Notes under the pieces: model-generated
The model's database searches: none
Told to the model about the DNA's origin: nothing
What the model saw: only the letters and a program-made list of their open reading frames with translations
Program-made: the position numbers and the translations under genes
In this document: positions 34,182 through 42,433 of the stretch, in pieces
Position numbering within the stretch: position 1 is the first letter of the stretch
How the letters are laid out: every line of letters begins with the position of its first letter
DNA from: Actinomycetota bacterium
GTDB taxonomy: Bacteria > Actinomycetota > Thermoleophilia > Solirubrobacterales > 70-9
Direction: 5' to 3'
Assembly (NCBI GenBank): GCA_005885405.1
Contig: VAYN01000012.1
Span: forward strand, 106,169-170,168
Length of the DNA stretch: 64,000 bases

Positions 34182-36815
34182 CTAGAGGGAGCAGTCGAGA
34201 ACAAAGGCGCTCACTTCAGCGGTCCCGTCGGCGCTGACCGTTTCTGCCTGCTGTGCGAAAAAGTCTCGGCTGGCTTGGAAATCCCGGCGACGGCAGCGGC
34301 GGCAATTGACGCTATCGGATGCATCCCAGTCAGGAGAGTCGAAGTGGGCGACGACGTAGATCCCTTGTCGATGATCACCGTCGAGATAGCGATCGACCAG
34401 TTGCTCCTTCATGGCCTTATCCAGATCTCCGTGCCAGCAGCACTTCAACTCGATCACGACCCGTACGATCGGCGACCCCTCGACACGCTCGCCAGCCACC
34501 GCCTCGCAGACGATGTCGACCGATTCACCCATGTAGCCCGCGGGGTTTGCCTTGATCTCCAGCTCGCGGCCGACGAAGATCCCCTGGCCCGCGAGATCCT
34601 CCTTCAAGCGGTCCGCCAGCCACAGGGCGACCTGGCGCTCACGCTTCGGGCGCAGCGGCTTGGAATCCCAGAGGAGGGAGACCACGCCCTCTTGGCCCTG
34701 GAGCTTCTCCTGGCACCGTTTGAGTCCGAAGATCAGGACCTCGCGAAGCTCGCGGTCTGAGCGGACATATCGCCGCCTGCCGTCCTCGGAGAGCATGAGG
34801 ACATCGCGCGGCCGGGGCGGCTCCCACTCGGAGCGTTCGAAGATCTCCTCGGCGTCGTGCTGGTACCGCTTGATCCCGATCATCTTGGGAAACATCCCTG
34901 CCAGGCGGGCCAGCGTGTCTACCGCTTCTCGGGTCCCCTGGGCGGCGATCACGCCGATGATCCGCCACCGCCACGTTCCGATCTGCTCGCGGGGACTCGG
35001 GCCGTGTACGCCCTCTACTTGTGGATCCTCTGCGGACGGGAATTGCTCCTCGACCCATAGGTAGAGCTTGGCAGCGACCGCGGCCGGAAGGTTCGCCGCG
35101 ATCTGCACCTCGCGCTCGGCGAGACGCAGCACGAGGTCGCGACCGAAGTCGACGTCGTCTTGCATCAACCTCCAGATCCGCTCCCACTCGGCCGCGCCTC
35201 GCTGCTCAAGGAGCACCATCGCCACCTTGACAGCGAGAGCCCGTCGACCGGGACCCCCGGCAAGAGCTCCGGGGACGACGAGTCGCCTGGCGTGTTCGAG
35301 CCCAGTGATCGATCCGTTCGCCACCAGGGTCCGCAGAAGTTCGGCGCGCCGATCCGGATCGCGCCGGGACCGCATAGCTCGCCGCAGGATCACCTCCTCG
35401 AGCTCGGGAGCCCATACGCGTTCGACCAACTTCAACGAGAAGAGGGTCCGCGCGGCTCGGAGGTCGCGGTCGAGGAGTTCGGCGAATCGATCCGCTCCCT
35501 CTTGTGGGGCCCTAGAGAAGAGGTGGTGCAACATCCAGTCGTTGAAGGTCGTCTCGTCGGAGCCGACAGTCGCGTCTCTGAACCAGCCGACGATCACGGC
35601 CCCCCAGCTCTCCCAGACGGAATCAGGTAACTGGGCGAATTGCACCTGATCGCGGTTGGCGAGCAGGCGAAGCGCTCGATAGCCAGCCCAAGCGGGCCAG
35701 AAGACCTTCTGCTGGCGTAGCCATCGCTCGGGTTCCGCGCCGCCCTCGCGCAGGTAGGACGGAGCGAAATCCAGAAGGCGCTGCCGGTCGACGTCGCCGA
35801 TCAGAGACCAGCCGGTCAGCGCCGTGAGGTCGGAGATCAGGTACTCCCGGTGGCGGCGCTCATTGATCTCCATCCACTTGGTTGCGACCCAGAAGCCAGC
35901 ACGATCGCCGCCTTCGAAGTCATCAAGCGCCGACTTGACCCGGCCGGGGATATTGAGGTCGGGTTCCGGTTCGTCGTCTTCCTCCACCGTCGCCTCGATG
36001 CGGACGACATGGAACTTCCGCATCTCCTCAGCGATCGGCGAATCGATCTCCACGGGCTCGAATCGCGGCCCGCTCAGCTGGTCGAGCACAGAGCTTTCGC
36101 CGAGCGCTTCCAGTATCGCCAGCTCGGACCCACCGAGGACAGGTAGACGGTCGATCAGTTCCGCCAGCGGGCGCTCAAGCTCCGTGCCGCGGGCGGCACG
36201 GAGCTGTTCGAGCAACCAGTCGACATCGTCTGCGGCCAGCAGCCTCGGAGCGGCGAAGAGGACGTTGACAAGCGTCAACTCTCCCGTGGCCATTAATGGA
36301 ATTAGGCCCTCGACCAGGCTTCGTCGGCCAGCTTGCTCGACGAAGACCTCCGGGTGGTCGGTCAGCGTTGAGTGGGAGAGCAAATTGACGTTCTCTCGTA
36401 GCAACGGCTCGAGTGCATCGAGAAACGCCTCGCGAATGTCCTCGTCGCTGACGATGGCTGGCCAGGCCATCACGAAGATCTCTTCGCGAAGCGTCGAAAG
36501 CTCGTCGGTCCCGAAGTGGGAGACGGGCACGCCTGACGCCCAGCGCAGCATGGGAGCTAGGTGGCCCGTCTCCAGGCCGTCGACCAACTCGCTCGCCAGG
36601 AACATGCGGTAGCCCCCGATGAGATGCTCGCGCTTCGGCTCGGTCAGTGATGCGACAAGTTCTTCGACGCCGATCACGTCGGGCCAGAGGATCCTCAGTG
36701 CGGCCGCCTTCAGCTCGTCGTCCTCGTCCTCGTCGAGCGGCTCGGACGCGAGCGGTCGGACTCTCTCGAGCTGTGCCTCGTCGCCGAGGTCACCGAGCGC
36801 CGACGTGGCTGCCAC
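34182..36815 (-). CDS. C-terminal fragment of a frameshifted NACHT/helical/PD-(D/E)XK protein
   Basis: An 877-codon frame from an internal GTG. It consists of HEAT-like helices followed by a C-terminal PD-(D/E)XK nuclease domain: YMGESVDIVCEA supplies the Asp and VVIELKCCWHGDL the Glu-x-Lys. A Cys pair (CRRCRRRDF) near the end may bind zinc. Translation upstream of the GTG stays open and reads as sensible HEAT repeat (WARQIACDLAAGCGLVGLV), which shows that the true N-terminus is elsewhere. The adjacent gene on the same strand encodes the missing NTPase in another frame, so the two are pieces of one gene of about 1330 codons. The nuclease domain itself looks intact. Confidence 0.75.
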   Translation of the reverse strand: MAATSALGDLGDEAQLERVRPLASEPLDEDEDDELKAAALRILWPDVIGVEELVASLTEPKREHLIGGYRMFLASELVDGLETGHLAPMLRWASGVPVSHFGTDELSTLREEIFVMAWPAIVSDEDIREAFLDALEPLLRENVNLLSHSTLTDHPEVFVEQAGRRSLVEGLIPLMATGELTLVNVLFAAPRLLAADDVDWLLEQLRAARGTELERPLAELIDRLPVLGGSELAILEALGESSVLDQLSGPRFEPVEIDSPIAEEMRKFHVVRIEATVEEDDEPEPDLNIPGRVKSALDDFEGGDRAGFWVATKWMEINERRHREYLISDLTALTGWSLIGDVDRQRLLDFAPSYLREGGAEPERWLRQQKVFWPAWAGYRALRLLANRDQVQFAQLPDSVWESWGAVIVGWFRDATVGSDETTFNDWMLHHLFSRAPQEGADRFAELLDRDLRAARTLFSLKLVERVWAPELEEVILRRAMRSRRDPDRRAELLRTLVANGSITGLEHARRLVVPGALAGGPGRRALAVKVAMVLLEQRGAAEWERIWRLMQDDVDFGRDLVLRLAEREVQIAANLPAAVAAKLYLWVEEQFPSAEDPQVEGVHGPSPREQIGTWRWRIIGVIAAQGTREAVDTLARLAGMFPKMIGIKRYQHDAEEIFERSEWEPPRPRDVLMLSEDGRRRYVRSDRELREVLIFGLKRCQEKLQGQEGVVSLLWDSKPLRPKRERQVALWLADRLKEDLAGQGIFVGRELEIKANPAGYMGESVDIVCEAVAGERVEGSPIVRVVIELKCCWHGDLDKAMKEQLVDRYLDGDHRQGIYVVAHFDSPDWDASDSVNCRRCRRRDFQASRDFFAQQAETVSADGTAEVSAFVLDCSL

Positions 36816-36895
36816 ACGGACCTGAAGGTCGGTTCTCGGATCGAGGGCGAGGTCGGTCAGGGAAGGGACCAGCCCGACCAGCCCGCATCCCGCCG

Positions 36896-38281
36896 CTAGA
36901 TCGCAGGCGATTTGGCGTGCCCAAGGTGAATCGGTCTCGTCGGCGAGGATCGAGCCTGATCTCGCGCGCCCTCCATCAGCGCCTCTACCGCCCGTTCGCG
37001 CCCACCATTATCGAGCCCCCTCGGCTCGGAGCGCAGTAGGACCAGGGGGTCGCGATCGAGCAGCATCGCCTCGAATTCGGGGGACAGTTCGGCGAGGGAC
37101 ACCGCGACCTCTCGCAGTTGGGGGACCACCCTGCCGGTTGCCGCACCGAAGAGGAGGTCATCGCGTTGGCGCGCGGATAGTCCACCGTCAGCAATCCAAC
37201 GCGCGGCGAGGAACTCGCTGTGGCTGGTCTGGGCGAACCGGCTCCGGCCAGCGCCCGCGCCGGCGAAGATCGCGGTGCCGAGCGCATCTTCCACTGCGGC
37301 CTCGTCGATGTCGAGGTTTCTTTCCACCCCAACGTGCCGGTCGATTTCGTGGCCGCCCGCGAGTTCGGCCAGCGTGGCTTCGTCGGGCCCGGGGGTGCCG
37401 GGTGCCGTCCGAATCACGCTCCGCCCGGAGAGCATCGTCGCCGCGGCGACCCTGGCGGAGACGGCCATACGGGAAGAAGGGGATGTCTGCCCTATCCGCC
37501 GATCCTCGTCGGGCTCGCGGCACAGTAACTTGAGCCCCTGCTCGAAAGCATCCGATCTCCGGGTCGGGATGCTTCCGCTCTCACGGTGGATCCCAACGAG
37601 GAACTTCAGCGATTCGGGGACCATTGCCAGTGACTGCAGCTCACTCGCGATGATTTCGCCGACGAAATTCTCAGGGTCGACTTCTTCTGCCTTGGCGGCC
37701 GCTTCCACGTCGGAGCGGGTGAGCGGCGCCAGCTCGCGCACTTCGAATCGCTCGCTTCCGAACCAGCCGCTCAACTCGTTCTCCAGCGTCTGGTGGCGAT
37801 CGGCACTGCGGCAGCTGAGCCGGACGACGAGACGCTGATGAGGCGCGTCCTCGAGGCCGCGGATCAGGAGCTTCGCGGCCGTCTCCAGCCGCATCCGTGC
37901 CTCGTCGAGGGAATCGAGGTAAAGGTGGAGGCGGCCCTCGCCTGCCCGCCATTCCTCGAACTCTTCCGAGCCGAAGATCCTTTCCTCCAGCTCCGAGGCC
38001 ACCCTGGTGAAGCCGAGTTCGACCAACAGAGCGTGGTCGCCCTCCCGCAGTGAGGCGTTGACCCGGCGATACTCGGCCTTGAGCTCGGTCGTCTTGCCGA
38101 GCCCGGGCTCGCCGATTAAGACGAGGCAGTCAATGTCTGCCAGCTCGGAGAGTCGTTTCGCGTCGGGCGTCGCCGCCGCGAGGAAATCGGATCGATCCGT
38201 CATGAACCCGGAATCGAGCATCGGGATTTCCTGTCCCTCCGGAAGCCAAAAGCGGTACGCGCGGAAGCCCCCTGCCTTCAC
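36896..38281 (-). CDS. N-terminal NTPase fragment of the same frameshifted gene
   Basis: A 461-codon frame from GTG 38281. Walker A is IGEPGLGKTTELK near residue 57, and a Walker B-like LYLDSLDEAR lies near residue 120, followed by CRSADR as a sensor-type motif, all typical of NACHT/STAND ATPases. Winged-helix and helical segments follow, with FAQTSHSEFLAARW. The frame ends in low-similarity sequence (about the last 30 residues) that matches a frame switch near 36940-36990. Downstream, the other frame continues the HEAT region and nuclease. Together they would be a NACHT-nuclease defence protein. Either the gene is inactivated or the sequence has an indel error. Confidence 0.75.
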   Translation of the reverse strand: MKAGGFRAYRFWLPEGQEIPMLDSGFMTDRSDFLAAATPDAKRLSELADIDCLVLIGEPGLGKTTELKAEYRRVNASLREGDHALLVELGFTRVASELEERIFGSEEFEEWRAGEGRLHLYLDSLDEARMRLETAAKLLIRGLEDAPHQRLVVRLSCRSADRHQTLENELSGWFGSERFEVRELAPLTRSDVEAAAKAEEVDPENFVGEIIASELQSLAMVPESLKFLVGIHRESGSIPTRRSDAFEQGLKLLCREPDEDRRIGQTSPSSRMAVSARVAAATMLSGRSVIRTAPGTPGPDEATLAELAGGHEIDRHVGVERNLDIDEAAVEDALGTAIFAGAGAGRSRFAQTSHSEFLAARWIADGGLSARQRDDLLFGAATGRVVPQLREVAVSLAELSPEFEAMLLDRDPLVLLRSEPRGLDNGGRERAVEALMEGARDQARSSPTRPIHLGHAKSPAI

Positions 38282-38411
38282 GAACCGATTTTCCCAGTCG
38301 AACCGGCGCCCCTGGTGCCCTGCAGTGAGGTCGTCACAACACAGCGGCGCCCGAGGCGGTCACGCCCGAGCTGCGGCGTAGAGGAGCCCGCGCTTTCCCT
38401 AGGCTCCGATC

Positions 38412-39443
38412 ATGCCCGACGATGGAGTTTCGCCCCTTGATGCACTGCTCCAAGTAGTGAGAAAGGTCTTCGAGCAGAGGGGGAAGTGGCCGACGCGACA
38501 ATATGTGCAGGCGGTACTCGATCAGGATTTCTCCTTAGATCTAGATGATGCACTTCAGGCAGCACCGCGGGCCCTCGTCTATTCCACCGGCACCCAAGAA
38601 GGCTCTGATGTGATCCTTACGGTCGCGGGCCTAGCGGCAGCGGGTGATAGCGAAGACGTGCAGCGCTTCATTGAAGCGCTGCGGTGGTGTGTAGCCGAAC
38701 AATTGGGCTTCCGACCGGCGGACCCCGGAGAGACGGAGCAACTTCGCTTAGAGGCCGAGCAATTCAGGAGCGAATGGGCTTCCCGAGGCCAGTCGGTGAC
38801 GGCGACCGAGATGGACAAGCTGCGGGCGATGTTGACGACCGAGGGTATCTATAGCTCGATCGGCGGAGAAGGAGATAGTTGGACTGTCACCCTGGATCGC
38901 CGAAGCGTCTACCCCTACCGCGACGTGCAAACGACTGAGGATTACCTGGCTGTGAAAGGGGCATCTACCGCCACGCCAGCCCCTCCTGTCCTAGAGCTAG
39001 AACTGCCGGGACGCGAGCTTCCAAGGGAGGTTTCATCTTTGCAACTGGGCCTCGACGAGCTTCCCGCCAAAGTGAGGGAAGCCTGCGCGATCCTTTTCCT
39101 CCACGGACACTTTGCGCAGGGTGTACTCGAGGCCGCCAAGGTGATGCGGGATGTCCTGCGCCAAGCAAGCGGCCTCGACCTCGATGGTGATCGACTGGCT
39201 GGCAAGGCCCTCAACCCGGACAACCCTTTGATCGTCCTGGGGGACCTGGCTACCGAGACCGGTAGGAGTCGACAGCGCGGAGTGATGTTGGTCGCCCAAG
39301 GGATCTTTGGGGCTGTGCGCAACCCACTTGCCCACCACCGCATAGTCCTTCGTCCGACGGAAGCCCGTCAGATGGTGGCGATGATCGCGTTTGTCGTCGA
39401 GGCCGTGGAAGCCCGCCGAATGCAGCCAGCGTCAGCCGGCTAG
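38412..39443 (+). CDS. TIGR02391-like (Ymh) HEPN protein
   Basis: A 343-residue protein. The N-terminal 190 residues look like a DNA-binding-type helical region with WPTRQYVQAVL and a charged linker. The C-terminal domain matches the TIGR02391/Ymh group: ILFLHGHFAQGVLEAAKVM, then GIFGAVRNPLAHH. Arg303-Asn-Pro-Leu-Ala-His308 is a canonical HEPN RxxxxH motif, so RNase activity is plausible. It is divergent from the frameshifted NACHT-nuclease gene, with 130 bases between them. Such genes are common in defence islands as toxins or effectors. No antitoxin-like neighbour is evident. Confidence 0.78.
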   Translation: MPDDGVSPLDALLQVVRKVFEQRGKWPTRQYVQAVLDQDFSLDLDDALQAAPRALVYSTGTQEGSDVILTVAGLAAAGDSEDVQRFIEALRWCVAEQLGFRPADPGETEQLRLEAEQFRSEWASRGQSVTATEMDKLRAMLTTEGIYSSIGGEGDSWTVTLDRRSVYPYRDVQTTEDYLAVKGASTATPAPPVLELELPGRELPREVSSLQLGLDELPAKVREACAILFLHGHFAQGVLEAAKVMRDVLRQASGLDLDGDRLAGKALNPDNPLIVLGDLATETGRSRQRGVMLVAQGIFGAVRNPLAHHRIVLRPTEARQMVAMIAFVVEAVEARRMQPASAG

Positions 39444-39605
39444 GCCCCGCCGATATCGCAAAGAGAACAGTTGTCGCACCAGAACTTGAATTGCGCCCCG
39501 CCAGGCTCTCGAGTTCGCATGGTCAGCTCGGATCAGCGACAGGGCTGTTCTAGGTGGCCGTTTGGTGTACCCACTGCAAAATCGAGGGAGGAGATCGGGG
39601 ACCGT

Positions 39606-39648
39606 CCTGCTCTATTTTGCGAGCGGGCCTGCTCTATAGAGAGAGCAG
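39606..39648. promoter_or_regulatory. direct and inverted repeats upstream of helicase operon
   Basis: CCTGCTCTAT occurs at 39606-39615 and 39628-39637 (22-base spacing), and the second copy forms a perfect 7-bp inverted repeat with AGAGCAG at 39642-39648. It lies 140-180 bases before the three-gene operon at 39790. This would suit a repressor-binding region. The rest of 39444-39789 shows no convincing gene. Confidence 0.4.
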
Positions 39649-39789
39649 AACCCATTTCTCCCAGCAAGCCGATTTATCGGACGAACTGCTGGACGGGGAC
39701 GAGGAGGTCAACAAGCTAGCTTGCTGAGCGCGTAGACGCGGAGCTCGCCAGACGCTCTAGGACCTACATCTTGAGGTTAGGCTTTGGCT

Positions 39790-40368
39790 GTGAGCTACCA
39801 GTGGGCTGAGTCCTTCGCCGACATCGACGGTATTTCTTGGGACCCGCTTGTCCCGATTGATCGTAGTTCGCTGCTCGGCATCGATTCCCGACCAACGGTT
39901 GAGCGACTCGCGGGAAGCAGTCCTGCAAGCCAACACGAGCGTCACTTTGAAAGTGACTCGGATCTGGCCCCGAGGACGATCGCCAAGCGGGTGAGCGAGA
40001 TGCTCACTCTTCCTGGTTCGCGGTCTGACTACCACTTCGGAATGCTCCAAGCATGGGAGGCTCTTTACGCAGCACGGCGTCGAGACGGGCGCGTATTCGA
40101 CTGGATCGAGTCCCTCTGTTTGGCCGACATCGAACTGATGGAGCAGGGCCCCGAGCTCGTGTTCGCCGAGGATCACTGGAACAACCTGGATCAGGGCTAT
40201 CCGATCTTCCCGGCTTTTCAGCGTCTCTCGAGCCTTTACCAGCGCGAGGGGTATCTGGCCGATGCGGTCGAGATAGAGAAACGATGCGCGGCGCTTGGCG
40301 CCGCACGCCCCGTGGGGGAGGAGGCGATCGAGCGCCAGAAGGCCCTGCTCGAGGAGGATGGACGCTGA
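39790..40368 (+). CDS. hypothetical protein, first gene of helicase operon
   Basis: A 192-residue protein starting at GTG 39790 (MSYQWAESFADIDG). The C-terminal half is helical and TPR-like: FGMLQAWEALYAARR, WIESLCLADIELM and AFQRLSSLYQREGYLADAVEI. No catalytic motif is seen. Its last 11 bases overlap the start of the nuclease-helicase gene, so translation is coupled. TPR-like partners often regulate or recruit helicases in defence complexes; here that is inference from position. Confidence 0.65.
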   Translation: MSYQWAESFADIDGISWDPLVPIDRSSLLGIDSRPTVERLAGSSPASQHERHFESDSDLAPRTIAKRVSEMLTLPGSRSDYHFGMLQAWEALYAARRRDGRVFDWIESLCLADIELMEQGPELVFAEDHWNNLDQGYPIFPAFQRLSSLYQREGYLADAVEIEKRCAALGAARPVGEEAIERQKALLEEDGR

Positions 40369-42433
40369 GCCTGCCCACCTCGCCCTTCGCTCGGAATCGT
40401 TCCTTGAGTCCTGCTTTCTACGGTGGGTGCTCGCGCCGGCGACCGATGCCAAGATTATCGATTACGTCACCCCGCAGGCAGAAACTGAGATCGATGGACG
40501 TACCTACAAAGTCGATTACGAGATCGCGGGCGAGGCGCTGCGCCTCGCGGTCGAGCTCGATGGCTTCGCTTTTCACTCCGACCGACAGCAGTTCACCTAT
40601 GACCGTTTCCGCCAGAACGACCTTCAAGGAGCTGGCCTGGCGGTTGTCCGCTTCTCCTATGACGCAATCCGCTTCGAGACCTCCCGCTGCGTCGCGCAGC
40701 TGCAGCAGTTGCTTGACCACGATCCCCTGCTGGCCCGCTTCGTCGTCGCTGATCCCGTTGTCGAAGCGCCGACTGACATGGAGGCCGATCCGCTCTTCGC
40801 CATGGCTGGTGTCGCGAGGAGCGCGATGACTTCGCCTGAGACCTACTTCGATTCGGCACGTCAGAAGATCAATCGCCAGACGCTGCGCGAATGCCAAAGT
40901 GAGGCCTTCGAGGCACTTGCCAACTACTACGGCCGAGGCGGCACCAACGCTGCGACGGTGATGGCCGTCGGCGCCGGCAAGACCGCCTTGGGTGTCCTTG
41001 CCTGCCTCGGCTTCGCGCACAGCCGTGCGCTGGTCATCACCCCGGGGTCCGTGATCCGAGGGACCTTCGATACCGCGCTCGATCATCGCGATCCGAACAA
41101 CGTGCTCTATGGCCTCCCGGGCGGCGCGCTTATTCCAGGGTGTCCGCCACCCAAGGTCCGGGTGTTAGACCGCGATGACGGACCCATCCGCGACGTGACC
41201 CGGACTGAGCTGCTGGAGGCCGACATTATCGTGACCAACTTCCACTCCCTGGGAACTGGCGAGGATGAGGACGACCTCTTGGCCAAGCTCGCCCCCGACG
41301 ACATCGACTTCGTCGTCGTGGATGAGGCCCATATCGCCGCGGCCGAGAGCTACCAGCGGACGTTTCGCCACTTCTCCACCGCGCGCAATCTGCTGATGTC
41401 AGCCTGCTTCCAGCGCCTCGACGGCAAACCGATCGAGGCCGATGTCGTCTACCGCTACCGACTGATCGACTCGATTGTCGACGGCAACGCAAAGCAGCTC
41501 CGGGTTCGCCGCTTCGCCTCTCAGCCGGAGGCGACGACCTACGAGATCGTCTGGCCCGACGGCCTGCGGGAAGAGATCGTCGGTCGCGACGCGCTGCTCG
41601 AGATCATGAGAGACGAGCGCAAGCTGGCTCGGGTGACGGCCAAGTCCACCGAGCCGATCCGCCAGGTGATGCGCTCGGTTCGGGAGGCTCTTGACCGGCA
41701 GGCCGAGCTCTTCAACCCGATCAAGCCGCGGGTCCTCTTTGCCGCCCTCGGACACCGGCACGCAGAGCAGATTGCGGCGATAGCCAACGAGCACGGCATT
41801 GCTTCGGGAGTCCTTCATCACTCGATGACCGAAGGACAGATCCGCGAGGTGCGGCGGCGCTTCGAGTCCGAGGCCGGCGATCTGCAGGGAATCGTCCAGC
41901 TGCGGATGCTGGGTCAGGGTTACGACTTCCCGCCGATCTGCGTCGTCGCCCCGATGCGCCCGTACGGCTCCTTCAGCGAGTTCTACCAATTCGTCGGTCG
42001 CGGGATCCGCGTTATCCGTCACCCCGCACTCGAGGGGCGGGTTCCCCCGTCCGAGCAGTGGCTGGATGTCGTCTATCACGGCGAGCTTGGTCTCGACGCG
42101 CACATCGACACGATCTACGCCGAAAACGACATGGATCCCCTCACCGAGCACGAGTACCCCGACGACTGGGACCGCGAGGGCTCCGATGACGAAGGGCTGG
42201 CGCTCGGCGGTTCAACCGGGATCGACGTCGCCGGACGACCGATGGCTTTCGTCATGTTCGAGCGCGGCGACGTCGAACAACGGGTCGTCCACAACGAGGA
42301 GCACGTGCAGGCCCGCAAGGCCGAGCGCGAGCGCCAAGCCCTAGCGCGTAAGTACGCAGAGTACGCGCAGGGCACCGATACGCCAATCACCTTCGATCAG
42401 TACGTCGAGGTCATGCGGCAACTCGCGGGATGA
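40358..42433 (+). CDS. Vsr/DUF559-like nuclease fused to SF2 helicase
   Basis: A 691-residue protein; ATG 40358 follows a GAGGAG. Residues 40-115 form a Vsr/DUF559-type PD-(D/E)XK domain: YKVDYEI (Asp53), LAVELDGFAFH (Glu66), and DRFRQNDLQGAGLAVVRFS. A superfamily 2 helicase follows: Walker A AVGAGKT (203-209), TNF (293-295), DEAH (322-325), SAC as motif III (348-350), and motif VI FVGRGIRVIRH near the second RecA domain. The C-terminus is a charged helix. It would unwind DNA and cleave it. It overlaps both neighbours (11 and 4 bases), so the three proteins likely form one system. I do not recognise the exact combination as a named defence system. Confidence 0.82.
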   Translation: MDAEPAHLALRSESFLESCFLRWVLAPATDAKIIDYVTPQAETEIDGRTYKVDYEIAGEALRLAVELDGFAFHSDRQQFTYDRFRQNDLQGAGLAVVRFSYDAIRFETSRCVAQLQQLLDHDPLLARFVVADPVVEAPTDMEADPLFAMAGVARSAMTSPETYFDSARQKINRQTLRECQSEAFEALANYYGRGGTNAATVMAVGAGKTALGVLACLGFAHSRALVITPGSVIRGTFDTALDHRDPNNVLYGLPGGALIPGCPPPKVRVLDRDDGPIRDVTRTELLEADIIVTNFHSLGTGEDEDDLLAKLAPDDIDFVVVDEAHIAAAESYQRTFRHFSTARNLLMSACFQRLDGKPIEADVVYRYRLIDSIVDGNAKQLRVRRFASQPEATTYEIVWPDGLREEIVGRDALLEIMRDERKLARVTAKSTEPIRQVMRSVREALDRQAELFNPIKPRVLFAALGHRHAEQIAAIANEHGIASGVLHHSMTEGQIREVRRRFESEAGDLQGIVQLRMLGQGYDFPPICVVAPMRPYGSFSEFYQFVGRGIRVIRHPALEGRVPPSEQWLDVVYHGELGLDAHIDTIYAENDMDPLTEHEYPDDWDREGSDDEGLALGGSTGIDVAGRPMAFVMFERGDVEQRVVHNEEHVQARKAERERQALARKYAEYAQGTDTPITFDQYVEVMRQLAG

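Noticed and set aside
39471..39719. 82-codon plus-strand frame in the gap before the helicase operon
   Set aside because: Composition is not protein-like and it spans the repeat cluster.
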